Shown: positions 35,197 through 43,974, numbered from the stretch's first letter. The stretch: DNA of 64,000 nt from Curtobacterium sp. ISL-83 (GCF_018613895.1 NZ_JAGGPH010000009.1:62001-126000); one strand, 5' to 3'. Made by a program: numbers and translations. The notes: generated by a model not told the origin, from the letters alone.

Positions 35197-36216
35197 TCAG
35201 CGCGAGCGCGGGGCGCTCGTGGACGCGCGGATGACGAGCTGCGGGACGATGTCGATCGGCCGGAGCTGTTCGTCGCCGCGGGGCAGCAGCAGGTCCACGC
35301 ATCGCTGCCCGAGCTCGGCGAAGTCGACCTGGACCGTCGTGAGCGGCGGCCAGAAGTGCTTCGCCTCCGGGATGTCGTCGTACCCGACCACCGACAGGTC
35401 ACCCGGGACGTCGAGGCCGTAGGACCGCGCCGCGTGCATCACGCCCAGGGCCATCTGGTCGTTCGAGCAGAAGACCGCGGTGCAGTCGCGCCAGCGCAGG
35501 AGCTCGCGGCCGGCGTGGTAGCCGAAGTCGGCCGTCCAGTCGCCGAGGATGGGCGCCACGACCGGCATGTCCCGGTCCGACATCTCGCGCAGGAACCCCT
35601 GCATGCGAGCGTCTGCCTCGATCCAGTCCTTCGGCCCGGCGATGTGCCGCACGTACTCGTGCCCGAGGTCGAGCAGGTGCGCGGTCGCCAACCGGGCGCC
35701 CTCCATCTGGTCGACCCAGAGCGCGGTCGGGTCCTCGCCGACGCTCGACCGCATGGTGACGTAGGGGGTGCGGATGCCGAGCTCCGCGATCAGGTCGAAG
35801 ACGCGCTGCTGGGGGGCGATCACCACGATGCCCTCGACGTCGAGGTCGAGCAGGTGTCCGAGGCCCTCGCGCACGGCGGCGTCGGTCGCCTCGGTGATGT
35901 TCGCGGTGGTGACGGAGTACCCGCGCTCCATGGCGGCGTCCTCGATCGCCTGCAGTGCGACGGCCGGGCCGTAGTGCGACCGGCGGGCCGTCAGCACGCC
36001 GATCGTGTGGGTACGGCTCGTGACCAGCGTGCGGGCGGCCCGGTTCGGCCGGTACTGCAGCTGTTCCATCGCGGCGACGACACGATCACGGGTCTCGGCC
36101 CGGATCGCGTCCGAGTTGTTGAGCACCCGGGAAACCGTCTGGTGTGACACCCCGGCCACCCGCGCGACGTCGCGGATGCTGGGCGACCGCGGTTGTTGTT
36201 CCCGCGTCGACGCCAT
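35197..36216 (-). CDS. LacI-family repressor of the adjacent sugar ABC operon
   Basis: 339 residues: LacI helix-turn-helix at 12-35 (SIRDVARVAGVSHQTVSRVLNNSDAI), hinge NRAARTLVTSRT, then a periplasmic-binding-like sugar domain ending in DIVPQLVIRAST. It follows the ChvE-type transporter operon in the same direction but has its own promoter. Its own control region and that of the transporter share the ATGTG-CACAT operator, so it likely represses both until the sugar binds. ATG 36216 follows GGGAGAGAGCAGCA. Confidence 0.88.
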   Translation of the reverse strand: MASTREQQPRSPSIRDVARVAGVSHQTVSRVLNNSDAIRAETRDRVVAAMEQLQYRPNRAARTLVTSRTHTIGVLTARRSHYGPAVALQAIEDAAMERGYSVTTANITEATDAAVREGLGHLLDLDVEGIVVIAPQQRVFDLIAELGIRTPYVTMRSSVGEDPTALWVDQMEGARLATAHLLDLGHEYVRHIAGPKDWIEADARMQGFLREMSDRDMPVVAPILGDWTADFGYHAGRELLRWRDCTAVFCSNDQMALGVMHAARSYGLDVPGDLSVVGYDDIPEAKHFWPPLTTVQVDFAELGQRCVDLLLPRGDEQLRPIDIVPQLVIRASTSAPRSR

Positions 36217-36251
36217 TGCTGCTCTCTCCCGCTCGGGACCACGGCACGCCC

Positions 36252-36286
36252 ATGTGCACGTTCACATTCCGAGCCAGATCATTATG
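36252..36286 (-). promoter_or_regulatory. lacI promoter and operator
   Basis: CATAAT on the minus strand (36286-36281) is a good -10. Downstream of it is ATGTGCACGTTCACAT (36252-36267 on plus), 14 of 16 identical to the operator at 34963-34978 and in the same place relative to the -10. Confidence 0.65.
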
Positions 36287-36436
36287 CACGGCTCCGCGAT
36301 GGGCGCCAGCCGAGTCCCCGAACGGGACGGCACGGGCCGGGCGCGGCGGTCCGTCGCGGGAACGAGCGGGGCGCCCTTCGTCAGCGGCGTTGCGGTGCAC
36401 TTGGCGTTGCGGTGGACTCGCGAGTCACCCGCGACC

Positions 36437-36465
36437 TTGACCCGAGGTTGTCCCGCTCGTACGAT
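36437..36465 (+). promoter_or_regulatory. Promoter of the small membrane protein gene
   Basis: TTGACC (36437-36442), 17 bp, TACGAT (36460-36465), giving a leader of roughly 35 nt before ATG 36509. Confidence 0.6.
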
Positions 36466-36508
36466 CCTGATGTCCGGAACATCACGTGTCACACAAAGGA
36501 GTGTCGAG

Positions 36509-36805
36509 ATGCAGAAAGCACGCCGGATCACCGTCGGTCTGACCGTCGGCTCCGTCGGGGTCATCGCCATGGCCTTCGCCCCCGTTGCCCGGGAGCTCGC
36601 CATCGTCTGGTGGCTCGTCGGCCTGGCCGGTCTCGGTGGCGCGGCCCTCGCCGAGGAGCGGGTTCAGCCGCGACGGCGACGGGCTGAACGGCTCCGTTCG
36701 CGCGGGGCGATCGTCGTCGCCTTCGTGGCCGCGATGACTGCCGGCATCGCACTCGTCCAGGTCGCGGACCCCGCGTCCGCGGCGAGCCTCTTCGGACTGA
36801 CCTGA
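36509..36805 (+). CDS. Small two-helix membrane protein
   Basis: A 98-residue hypothetical protein: a short basic start (MQKARR), hydrophobic segments at about 8-28 and 34-50, a very basic stretch (RVQPRRRRAERLRSR) and a third hydrophobic segment at about 68-90. No family recognised. ATG 36509 follows AAAGGAGTG and has a good promoter upstream, so it is likely a real gene. Its position between lacI and idi gives no clue to function. Confidence 0.65.
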   Translation: MQKARRITVGLTVGSVGVIAMAFAPVARELAIVWWLVGLAGLGGAALAEERVQPRRRRAERLRSRGAIVVAFVAAMTAGIALVQVADPASAASLFGLT

Positions 36806-36855
36806 CGCCTGGAGGAACCTGCGGGGCCGACGCGGGCCGCGCCTCCAGTCCGCGC

Positions 36856-36909
36856 CGCGGGCCGACGGGTCAGCGCGGGTCGACGGGTCGGCGCGGGCCG
36901 CCGGGTCAG
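36856..36909. repeat. Three-copy 18-bp tandem repeat at the idi stop codon
   Basis: Units CGCGGGCCGACGGGTCAG, CGCGGGTCGACGGGTCGG and CGCGGGCCGCCGGGTCAG. The idi stop (TCA on plus, 36906-36908) is in the third unit, so on the idi strand the repeat starts at TGA and runs downstream. Confidence 0.85.
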
Positions 36910-37448
36910 GGGGAGACGCGGGTGCCGGTGGCCTCGAGCTCGGCGAGCTGCCAGCCGAGCCACGGGCTGAACGCGAAGGGCGCAGCGGCGACGGCATCGC
37001 GGAAGGCGTCCTCGGACAGCCATGCCCACTCGGCGACCTCGTCGTCCGCTGGTGCCGGCACGTCGTCGGTCACCGCTCGGAACACCGGGCAGACCTCGTT
37101 CTCGACGATCCCCGAGGCATCGACGGCGCGGTAGCGGAAGTCGGGCAGCACGACCTCGACGTCCCGCACGGTGATGCCGAGTTCCCGCGAGGCACGACGG
37201 GCGATGGCGTCCTCGAAGGACTCGTCCGGACCCGGGTGTCCGCAGAAGGTGTTCGTCCACACCCCCGGCCAGGTCTTCTTGCTCAGGGCACGACGGGTCA
37301 CGAGGACCTCGCCGGCGGTGTTGCGCACGTGGCACGAGAACGCCAGGTGCAACGGGGTGTGGTCAGTGTGGACCGTGAACTTGTCGGCGGTACCGATCGG
37401 GGTACGGTCGTCGGCCAGCAGTACCACGGTTTCAGGGAAAGCACTCAT
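36906..37448 (-). CDS. idi: Isopentenyl-diphosphate delta-isomerase, type I
   Basis: A 180-residue Nudix-fold isomerase interconverting IPP and DMAPP, the starters for carotenoid synthesis. Visible motifs: TNTFCGHPGPDESFEDAIARR, where the Cys is catalytic, RELGI as the Nudix helix, and ENEVCPVFRA with the second catalytic Glu/Cys region; the ending WLGWQL is typical. ATG 37448 faces the crtE start only 21 bp away. It supplies precursor for the divergent crt operon. Confidence 0.93.
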   Translation of the reverse strand: MSAFPETVVLLADDRTPIGTADKFTVHTDHTPLHLAFSCHVRNTAGEVLVTRRALSKKTWPGVWTNTFCGHPGPDESFEDAIARRASRELGITVRDVEVVLPDFRYRAVDASGIVENEVCPVFRAVTDDVPAPADDEVAEWAWLSEDAFRDAVAAAPFAFSPWLGWQLAELEATGTRVSP

Positions 37449-37469
37449 CTGGATCGATAGGTTAGGCCA
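37449..37469. promoter_or_regulatory. 21-bp divergent leaderless promoter pair, idi/crtE
   Basis: On plus, TAGGTT (37458-37463) ends 6 nt before the crtE ATG. On minus, TATCGA (37459-37454) ends 5 nt before the idi ATG. The two -10 elements overlap by two bases, and both -35 regions must lie inside the opposite gene. Confidence 0.65.
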
Positions 37470-38528
37470 ATGAGCGAGGAAGCGACCACCGTCGCGCAGA
37501 TCGACCTCGCGCTCGTCGACGACTGTCTCGAGCGCTTCTTCGCCGTCTCCTCTGCCCGCGCGGAGCGGTTCGGGGCCCAGAACGAGGAACTCTGGCGGGT
37601 GCTCCGCAAGGCCAGCATGGGCGGCAAGCGGTTCCGGCCCCGGATGGTCCTGACCGCCTACGCGGGGCTCGGCGGCACCGACCGACACGCCGCGGTGCAC
37701 GTCGCGGCGGCGTACGAGCTCCTGCACACCGCGCTGGTCGTGCACGACGACGTCATCGACCGCGACTGGTCCAGGCGCGGCCAGCCGAACGTCGCCGGCG
37801 CGTTCCGCGACACGGGCACGACGGGCGGACTGCCGCTCCCCATCGCCGAGCACCGCGGCATGAGCGCCGCCGTCATCGCGGGGGACCTGGCACTCGCCGG
37901 GGCGCCGCGGTTCATCGAGTCGTCCGGTGTCACCGGGGACGCGCGCGCACGCCTGCTCGACATCTTCGACGAGGCGGTCTTCGCGAGCGCCGCCGGGGAG
38001 TGGGCGGACGTCGACCTCTCCCTCGGCGTGATGCCCACCGTCGACGAGGTGCTCGCCATGGAGCGGGCGAAGACGAGCGTGTACTCGTTCGAGGCGCCGC
38101 TGCAGTCCGGTGCGGTGCTCGCCGGGGCGTCCGACCAGGTCGTGGCCGCACTCGGCGCCTTCGGGCGCGAGGTCGGCATTGCCTACCAGATCGTCGACGA
38201 CCTGCTCGGGGTGTTCGGGGACGAGACCGCCACCGGCAAGTCCGTGCTCGGTGACCTGCGCGAGGGCAAGCGCACGATGCTCATCGCGCACGCCGCGACG
38301 ACCCCGAGCTGGCCCGACATCGCGCCGTACCTGGGAGACCCGTACCTCACCGAGGAACGCGCCGCCGAACTCCGTGCGAGCCTGGTGTCGTGCGGTGCCC
38401 GCGCGGCAGCGGAGACCCGGATCGCCGACCACGCCACCCGCGCCTGTGCGGAACTCGAAGCACTGCCGTACGACCTCGCCGTCCAGCTGGAGGGCCTCGT
38501 GACCGAACTCGTGGAGCGCGCCCGTTGA
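37470..38528 (+). CDS. crtE: Geranylgeranyl diphosphate synthase
   Basis: A 352-residue trans-prenyltransferase that elongates DMAPP with IPP to C20 GGPP. The first Asp-rich motif is VHDDVIDRDWSRRG (about residue 91), the second QIVDDLLGVFGDE (about 242), and GGKRFRPRM is the IPP-binding block. First gene of the crt operon, leaderless ATG. Its stop overlaps the crtB start (TTGA). Confidence 0.93.
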   Translation: MSEEATTVAQIDLALVDDCLERFFAVSSARAERFGAQNEELWRVLRKASMGGKRFRPRMVLTAYAGLGGTDRHAAVHVAAAYELLHTALVVHDDVIDRDWSRRGQPNVAGAFRDTGTTGGLPLPIAEHRGMSAAVIAGDLALAGAPRFIESSGVTGDARARLLDIFDEAVFASAAGEWADVDLSLGVMPTVDEVLAMERAKTSVYSFEAPLQSGAVLAGASDQVVAALGAFGREVGIAYQIVDDLLGVFGDETATGKSVLGDLREGKRTMLIAHAATTPSWPDIAPYLGDPYLTEERAAELRASLVSCGARAAAETRIADHATRACAELEALPYDLAVQLEGLVTELVERAR

Positions 38529-39463
38529 CCACCAGCACCACCACGGCGACCGGTCGACAACCGGCTCGCCTGCCCCTCTACGACGCCACGGCCGAGGCCG
38601 CTTCCGGGGTCGTCATCGCGCGGTACTCGACGTCCTTCGGGCTCGCGTCCCGGCTGCTCGCGCGGGACACCCGTGAGCACATCCGGAACGTCTACGCGCT
38701 CGTGCGGGTCGCGGACGAGGTCGTCGACGGCCCCGCGACCGAGGCCGGACTCGACGCCGCGCTCGCACGCATCGTGCTCGACGAACTCGAGGCCGACACC
38801 GAGCGCGCCATCGAGCACGGTTTCTCGGTGAACCCCGTGGTCCACGCGTTCGCCCGCACCGCCCGGACCACCGGGTTCGGTGCGGAGCTCACGCGGCCGT
38901 TCTTCGCGTCGATGCGCATGGACCTCGAGCGCACCGAGCACGACGACGCGTCGTTCGCCAGGTACGTCTACGGTTCGGCCGAGGTGGTGGGCCTGATGTG
39001 CCTGCGTGCCTTCGTGTACCGCGCGGGACGGCCGACCTTCGACGACTCCGTCCTGGTCGACGGGGCCCGCGCGCTCGGGGCCGCGTTCCAGAAGGTCAAC
39101 TTCCTGCGCGACCTGCACGCGGACTTCGAGGTGCTCGGTCGCTCGTACTTCCCGGGCGTGCAGGTGCAGACGTTCGACGAGGCCACGAAGGACCGACTCG
39201 TCGCCGACGTCCAGTCGGACCTCGACCGGGCGGCCGTGACCGTCCGTCTGCTCCCGCCCGACGCCCGGAACGCCGTCGCGCTCGCGCACGGGCTCTTCCA
39301 GGAACTCAACGACCGGATCGCCGCGACCCCCGCGTCGCAGCTCGTCACGAGTCGCGTCCGGGTCCCCAACCCCGTCAAGGCCCGGTTGGCCGCGCAGGTG
39401 CTCGCCGGTCGCGCGCCGCTCCGGTCCCGAGCCGCAACCCGCCGATCTGGAGGCGCTGCATGA
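38525..39463 (+). CDS. crtB: Phytoene synthase
   Basis: A 312-residue squalene/phytoene synthase joining two GGPP molecules. Asp-rich motifs: RVADEVVDG (about residue 62) and NFLRDLHADFEVLGRSYFP (about 192). YSTSFGLASRLL near the start is typical. The TTG start at 38525 shares bases with the crtE stop, the same 4-base coupling seen along the operon; the second residues TTSTTT are poorly conserved. Confidence 0.93.
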   Translation: MTTSTTTATGRQPARLPLYDATAEAASGVVIARYSTSFGLASRLLARDTREHIRNVYALVRVADEVVDGPATEAGLDAALARIVLDELEADTERAIEHGFSVNPVVHAFARTARTTGFGAELTRPFFASMRMDLERTEHDDASFARYVYGSAEVVGLMCLRAFVYRAGRPTFDDSVLVDGARALGAAFQKVNFLRDLHADFEVLGRSYFPGVQVQTFDEATKDRLVADVQSDLDRAAVTVRLLPPDARNAVALAHGLFQELNDRIAATPASQLVTSRVRVPNPVKARLAAQVLAGRAPLRSRAATRRSGGAA

Positions 39464-41088
39464 CCCCGCCCCGTGCCTCCCGTCCGACGTCGGGCGAGCC
39501 GACCGCCACACGGAAGGTCCCCGCTCGTCGCGCGGTGGTCATCGGCGGCGGCATCAGCGGACTCGCGTCCGCCGCGCTGCTCGCACGGGACGGCTTCGCC
39601 GTCACGGTGCTCGAGCAGCGCACGCAACTCGGCGGCCGGGCCGGGTCCTGGGAACAGGACGGCTTCCGGTTCGACACCGGCCCGTCGTGGTACCTCATGC
39701 CCGAGGTGTTCGACCACTTCTTCCAGCTGCTCGGCACGTCCGCCGCGGAGCAGATGGACCTCGTGAAGCTCGACCCGGGCTACCGCGTCTACAGCGAGGG
39801 CCACGACCAGCCCATCGACCTGCGCGCCGACCGCGAGGCCAACATCGCGCTGTTCGAGTCGGTCGAACCGGGGGCAGGCGAGCGCATGCGGAAGTACCTG
39901 GCCTCGGCCGAGGACACCTACGCGATGGCCGTGCGCCGCTTCCTGTACACGTCCTTCCAGGACCTCACGAAGCTCGCGGCGCCCGACGTCCTCCGGCGCC
40001 TGCCGAAGCTCGCTCGGCTGCTGCTCCAGCCCCTGTCGACCTTCGCGAGCACGGCCGTGCGCGATCGACGCCTCTGGCAGATCCTCGGCTACCCGGCGGT
40101 CTTCCTCGGGACGAGCCCGTATGCCGCTCCGAGCATGTACCACCTGATGAGCCACCTCGACCTCGCGGACGGCGTGCTCTACCCGGCCGGCGGCATCACC
40201 GAGGTGATCGCGGCCGTCGAGCGGGTGGCGCGCGCCGAGGGCGCCGAGATCGTCCTCGGCGCAGCGGTCGAACGGATCGTCGTCGAGCACGGTCAGGCGG
40301 TGGGCGTGGTCCACCGCGACCAGGACGGCGTCGAGCACACGACCCCGGCCGACCTCGTCCTGAGCGCCTCCGACCTGCGGCACACGGAGCTCGAGCTGCT
40401 CGAGGCCGAGCACCGGACCTACCCCGCAGCGCACTGGGAGCAGCGCGATCCCGGGCCCAGTGCCGTGCTCGTGTACCTCGGCATCGACGGACCGGTCCCG
40501 GGGCTGCTGCACCACACGCTCGTCTTCACCGAGGACTGGGCGGCGAACTTCGGCGCCATCTTCGGCAAGGACCGGCACGTCCCGGACCCGGCGTCGATCT
40601 ACGTCTGCGCTCCGTCGGAGACCGACGCGACAGTGGCACCCGAGGGGTCGAGCAACCTGTTCGTCCTCGTCCCGATCCCCGCGGACCTGTCGATCGGCAA
40701 GGGCGGGATCGACGGTGCCGGCGAGCCCGAGGTCGAGCGCATCGCGGACCGGGCCATCGACGTCGTCGCGGAACGAGCGGGTATCCCCGACCTGCGGGAG
40801 CGCATCCGCGTCCGCCGGACCATCGGCCCCCAGGACTTCGCCGACGACTACAACGCGTGGAGCGGCTCGATGCTCGGACCGGCGCACACGCTGCGGCAGA
40901 GCGCGTTCTTCCGCGAGAAGAACGCCTCGCGGAAGGTCGGCGGGCTCTACTACGCCGGCGCCTCGACGATCCCGGGCATCGGGCTGCCGATGTGCCTCAT
41001 CAGCGCCGAGGTCCTGATCAAGCGGATCCACGGCGACACGAGCACCGAACCCCTGCCGACCCCGCTCACACCGAGCGCGACGGCCTGA
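39460..41088 (+). CDS. crtI: Phytoene desaturase (lycopene-forming)
   Basis: A 542-residue FAD enzyme making the four desaturations from phytoene to lycopene. The dinucleotide fold is VIGGGISGLASAALLARDG (about residues 28-46), then GGRAGSWEQDGFRFDTGPSWYLMPEVFD; the C-terminal YYAGASTIPGIGLPMCLIS is the CrtI signature. ATG 39460 overlaps the crtB stop and follows CTGGAGG. Its first codons lie in a variant of the dispersed palindrome (39446-39484). Confidence 0.94.
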   Translation: MTPPRASRPTSGEPTATRKVPARRAVVIGGGISGLASAALLARDGFAVTVLEQRTQLGGRAGSWEQDGFRFDTGPSWYLMPEVFDHFFQLLGTSAAEQMDLVKLDPGYRVYSEGHDQPIDLRADREANIALFESVEPGAGERMRKYLASAEDTYAMAVRRFLYTSFQDLTKLAAPDVLRRLPKLARLLLQPLSTFASTAVRDRRLWQILGYPAVFLGTSPYAAPSMYHLMSHLDLADGVLYPAGGITEVIAAVERVARAEGAEIVLGAAVERIVVEHGQAVGVVHRDQDGVEHTTPADLVLSASDLRHTELELLEAEHRTYPAAHWEQRDPGPSAVLVYLGIDGPVPGLLHHTLVFTEDWAANFGAIFGKDRHVPDPASIYVCAPSETDATVAPEGSSNLFVLVPIPADLSIGKGGIDGAGEPEVERIADRAIDVVAERAGIPDLRERIRVRRTIGPQDFADDYNAWSGSMLGPAHTLRQSAFFREKNASRKVGGLYYAGASTIPGIGLPMCLISAEVLIKRIHGDTSTEPLPTPLTPSATA

Positions 41089-41429
41089 TGCCCGGGCTGT
41101 ACCTGGCCGGGCTCGTGTTGTCCCTGGTCGGGATGATCGTGCTCGACGGCCGGTTCCGGCTGTTCTTCTGGCGTGCGCCGTGGCGTGCGGCAGCGGTGCT
41201 CGCCGTCGGCGTGGTGTTCTTCCTGGTGTGGGACGTCGCCGGGGTGGGACTCGGCATCTTCTTCATCGGGCAGCAGCACCTGCTCACCGGCCTGTTGCTC
41301 GCGCCCGAGGTGCCAGTCGAGGAGCTCCTGTTCCTGCTGCTGCTCTGCTACACGACGATGAACCTGGTGGGGTTCGTCGGACCCGTGGTCGCACGGGCGC
41401 TGGAACGTCCCGACCGGAGCCGTTCGTGA
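41088..41429 (+). CDS. crtYe: C50 carotenoid epsilon-cyclase subunit CrtYe
   Basis: A 113-residue protein with three hydrophobic segments and the lycopene-cyclase-domain motif PEVPVEELLFLLLLCY (about residues 72-87). Together with CrtYf it closes the rings of the C50 intermediate flavuxanthin in the decaprenoxanthin-type pathway. ATG overlaps the crtI stop (TGATG). Confidence 0.88.
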   Translation: MPGLYLAGLVLSLVGMIVLDGRFRLFFWRAPWRAAAVLAVGVVFFLVWDVAGVGLGIFFIGQQHLLTGLLLAPEVPVEELLFLLLLCYTTMNLVGFVGPVVARALERPDRSRS

Positions 41430-41824
41430 CCGGGCCGGGCGCCTACGCGCTGCTCGCGCTCCCGTTCCTGGCCGTGGTGGTCGTCGTCGCGATCGTCGCC
41501 GGCGTCGTGGCGGCAGGGCGGGCGCGCCGTCGAGGCCGTCCGGCGGCGGCCGGCCGTCGGGCCGCGGTCGTGACGGGGCTGGTCACCGGGATCGCACTGC
41601 TGGTGATGACGATCGTGTTCGACAACGTCATCGTGACGCTCCGGATCGTCGCCTACGACCCGGCCCTCATCAGCGGTGTGAAGGTCGGCGCGATCCCGGT
41701 CGAGGACCTCGCGTACACGATCGGCGCCGTGGTCCTGCTGCCCAGCCTGTGGGTCCTGTTCGACCGGAGCGGGACGCGCACCGCGCCCGAGCCGCAACCC
41801 GCACGACCGGAGGAGACCCGATGA
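41426..41824 (+). CDS. crtYf: C50 carotenoid epsilon-cyclase subunit CrtYf
   Basis: A 132-residue partner of CrtYe with three hydrophobic segments and the matching half-motif IPVEDLAYTIGAVVLLPSLW. The heterodimer is the active cyclase. GTG 41426 overlaps the crtYe stop (GTGA). A short charged tail leads into the GGAGGAG ribosome site of crtEb. Confidence 0.88.
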   Translation: MTGPGAYALLALPFLAVVVVVAIVAGVVAAGRARRRGRPAAAGRRAAVVTGLVTGIALLVMTIVFDNVIVTLRIVAYDPALISGVKVGAIPVEDLAYTIGAVVLLPSLWVLFDRSGTRTAPEPQPARPEETR

Positions 41825-42747
41825 ACGCGAGCACCGCCTCCAGGCCGTCGACACTGCGCGCCCTGTTCGTGTCGTCCCGCCCGATCAGCTGGGTGAACAC
41901 GGCCTACCCGTTCGGCGCCGCGTACCTGCTCGGCAGCGGTGTCGGCGTCGACGGCGGCCGCGGGTTCTCGCTCGTCGCGTTCCTGGTCGGGGTCGTCTAC
42001 TTCCTCGTGCCGTACAACCTGGCCATGTACGGCATCAACGACGTGTTCGACTACGAGTCGGACCTGCGGAACCCGCGGAAGGGCGGGGTCGAGGGCGCCC
42101 TGCTCGACCGGAGCGTGCACCGCGCCACACTCTGGGCCGTCGTCGTGACGAACGTGCCGTTCCTGGTCGCGCTCGTCGTGCTCGGCGCCGTGAGCGGCAC
42201 CGGACCGTGGTCGTGGTTCGTGTTGACGATCAGCGTCTTCGCGGTCGTCGCCTACTCGGCGCCCGGACTCCGGTTCAAGGAGAAGCCGTTCCTGGACTCG
42301 CTGACCTCCAGCACGCACTTCGTGTCACCCGCGTTGTACGGGCTCGCGCTCGCCGGACCGCACTGGACGGGACAGCTCGTCGCCGTGTGCGTCGCGTTCT
42401 TCCTGTGGGGTGTGGCCTCGCACGCGTTCGGGGCGGTGCAGGACGTCCTGGCCGACCGCGCCGGTGGGATCGGGTCGGTGGCGACCGTCATCGGGGCCCG
42501 TGCCACCGTCCGGCTGGCGTTCGTCGCCTACCTGGTGGCGGGGGTCGCGCTGCTGTTCTCCGCGTTCCCGGGGCCGATCGCCGCAGTGGTCGTGATCCCG
42601 TACGCGCTCAACGTGCTGCCGTGGTGGAACGTCACCGACGCAGGGGCGGAGTCGGCGAACGCGGGGTGGAAGCGGTTCCTCTGGATCAACTACCTGGCGG
42701 GCTTCATCGTGACGATGGCGCTCATCGCCTACGCGTTCACGCACTGA
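41821..42747 (+). CDS. crtEb: Lycopene elongase (UbiA-type prenyltransferase)
   Basis: A 308-residue membrane prenyltransferase adding two DMAPP units to lycopene (C40) to give flavuxanthin (C50). The first Asp motif is INDVFDYESDLRNPRKGG (about residue 72) and the second FGAVQDVLADRAGG (about 204); about eight membrane segments. ATG overlaps the crtYf stop. Last gene of the operon; no glycosyltransferase crtX follows, so the pigment may stay aglyconic unless one lies elsewhere. Confidence 0.9.
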   Translation: MNASTASRPSTLRALFVSSRPISWVNTAYPFGAAYLLGSGVGVDGGRGFSLVAFLVGVVYFLVPYNLAMYGINDVFDYESDLRNPRKGGVEGALLDRSVHRATLWAVVVTNVPFLVALVVLGAVSGTGPWSWFVLTISVFAVVAYSAPGLRFKEKPFLDSLTSSTHFVSPALYGLALAGPHWTGQLVAVCVAFFLWGVASHAFGAVQDVLADRAGGIGSVATVIGARATVRLAFVAYLVAGVALLFSAFPGPIAAVVVIPYALNVLPWWNVTDAGAESANAGWKRFLWINYLAGFIVTMALIAYAFTH

Positions 42748-42878
42748 GCGCGGGGGAGCGCGGTCGGGTCCCGCCGCTGCGCGCAGCGCCCGGACCACCT
42801 GACCCCGCGTCCTGACAGACTGGACGTCCCGCGTCGCGCACCGCTGCCGACGTGGGTCGACCACGAGGGAGTGCGCGC

Positions 42879-43922
42879 ATGCCGGTCCGGATCATCCACG
42901 TCGGTCTCGGAGGGTGGGGCGGCAACTGGGCCCGCACCGCCATCCCCGAGGTGTCGGAGGTCGAGGTGGTCGGGATCGTCGACCCGGTGCCCGCGACGCT
43001 CGAGGCCGTGCGGACGGACCTGGGGCTGCCGACCGCGGCCGCGTTCGCTTCCCTGGGGGAGGCGCTCGCCGGGGTCGAGGCCGACGCAGTCGTCATCACC
43101 GCTCCGGCGGTCACGCACGTGCCGCTCGCCCTGGAAGCCCTCGACGCGGGCAAGCACGTCCTGGTCGAGAAGCCCTTCGCGAACACCACGGCCGAGGCCG
43201 TCACCGCGGTCCGTCGCGCCGAGGAGCTCGGCCTCGTGCTGCAGGTCAGCCAGAACTACCGCTGGTACCCGGCGCCGCGGGTCGTGCAGGACCTGCTCGC
43301 CGAGGACGCGGTCGGTGAACTCTCCGCGATCTCGATCGACTTCCGCCAGTGGGACAACGACGCCGACGTGGCGACGTACCCGCACTACCGGTTCCCGCAC
43401 GCGATGATCAACGACATGGCGATCCACCACTTCGACCTGCTCCGGATGGTCACCGGTCGCGAGGCGGTGCGGGTCTACGCACGGGCGACCTACCCCTCGT
43501 ACAGCAAGTACCAGGACGAGGCCGTCGCGTCGATGCTCATCGAACTCGAGGGCGGACTCGTCGTCAGCTACCGCGGCAGCTGGCTGAGTCGCGCACCCCG
43601 GACCGCGTGGGCGGGGGAGTGGAGCATCCAGGGCGACGAGGGCGAGCTGTGGTTCACGAGTCGTTCGGGTGAGCCGAACGCCGTGGCCGGGGACCGTGTG
43701 ACGCTCCGGCGGACCCAGGACGACGAGGCCGAGCCGGTCGCGCTGCGGACGCTCCCGCACACGGACCGGCAGGGCGGGCTGCAGGCCTTCGCGCGGTCGG
43801 TCACGGGTGGGCCGGCGCCGGAAACGAGCGGGCGCGACAACCTGCGGAGCCTGGCGCTGATGGAGGCGGCGACGCGCTCCGCCGCGTCGGGCCAGCCCGA
43901 GGACGTGGTCGTCCCGTCCTGA
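42879..43922 (+). CDS. Gfo/Idh/MocA-family oxidoreductase
   Basis: A 347-residue NAD(P)-dependent sugar or inositol dehydrogenase relative. Rossmann fold IIHVGLGGWGGNW at the N-terminus, the family GKHVLVEKPFANT with catalytic Lys near residue 97, and INDMAIHHFDLLRMVTG near 180 with the conserved His-Asp. Substrate unknown. ATG 42879 follows GAGGGAG. It stands alone between crtEb and an MBL hydrolase. Confidence 0.83.
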   Translation: MPVRIIHVGLGGWGGNWARTAIPEVSEVEVVGIVDPVPATLEAVRTDLGLPTAAAFASLGEALAGVEADAVVITAPAVTHVPLALEALDAGKHVLVEKPFANTTAEAVTAVRRAEELGLVLQVSQNYRWYPAPRVVQDLLAEDAVGELSAISIDFRQWDNDADVATYPHYRFPHAMINDMAIHHFDLLRMVTGREAVRVYARATYPSYSKYQDEAVASMLIELEGGLVVSYRGSWLSRAPRTAWAGEWSIQGDEGELWFTSRSGEPNAVAGDRVTLRRTQDDEAEPVALRTLPHTDRQGGLQAFARSVTGGPAPETSGRDNLRSLALMEAATRSAASGQPEDVVVPS

Positions 43923-43933
43923 CCGCGTTGCAG

Positions 43934-43972
43934 GACGGGAGGCACGTGGCGGGTCCGCCACGTGCCTGCGTC
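43934..43972. terminator. Dispersed palindrome copy 6, convergent terminator
   Basis: GGAGGCACGTGGCGG pairs with CCGCCACGTGCC across a short loop; the outer arm is decayed (GCGTC in place of CCGTC). It lies between the converging Gfo/Idh and MBL genes. Confidence 0.7.
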
Positions 43973-43974
43973 TG

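Noticed and set aside
37470-42747. A missing crtX glycosyltransferase inside the operon
   Set aside because: All six genes are contiguous with 4-base overlaps and none resembles a glycosyltransferase; absence here says nothing about the rest of the genome.
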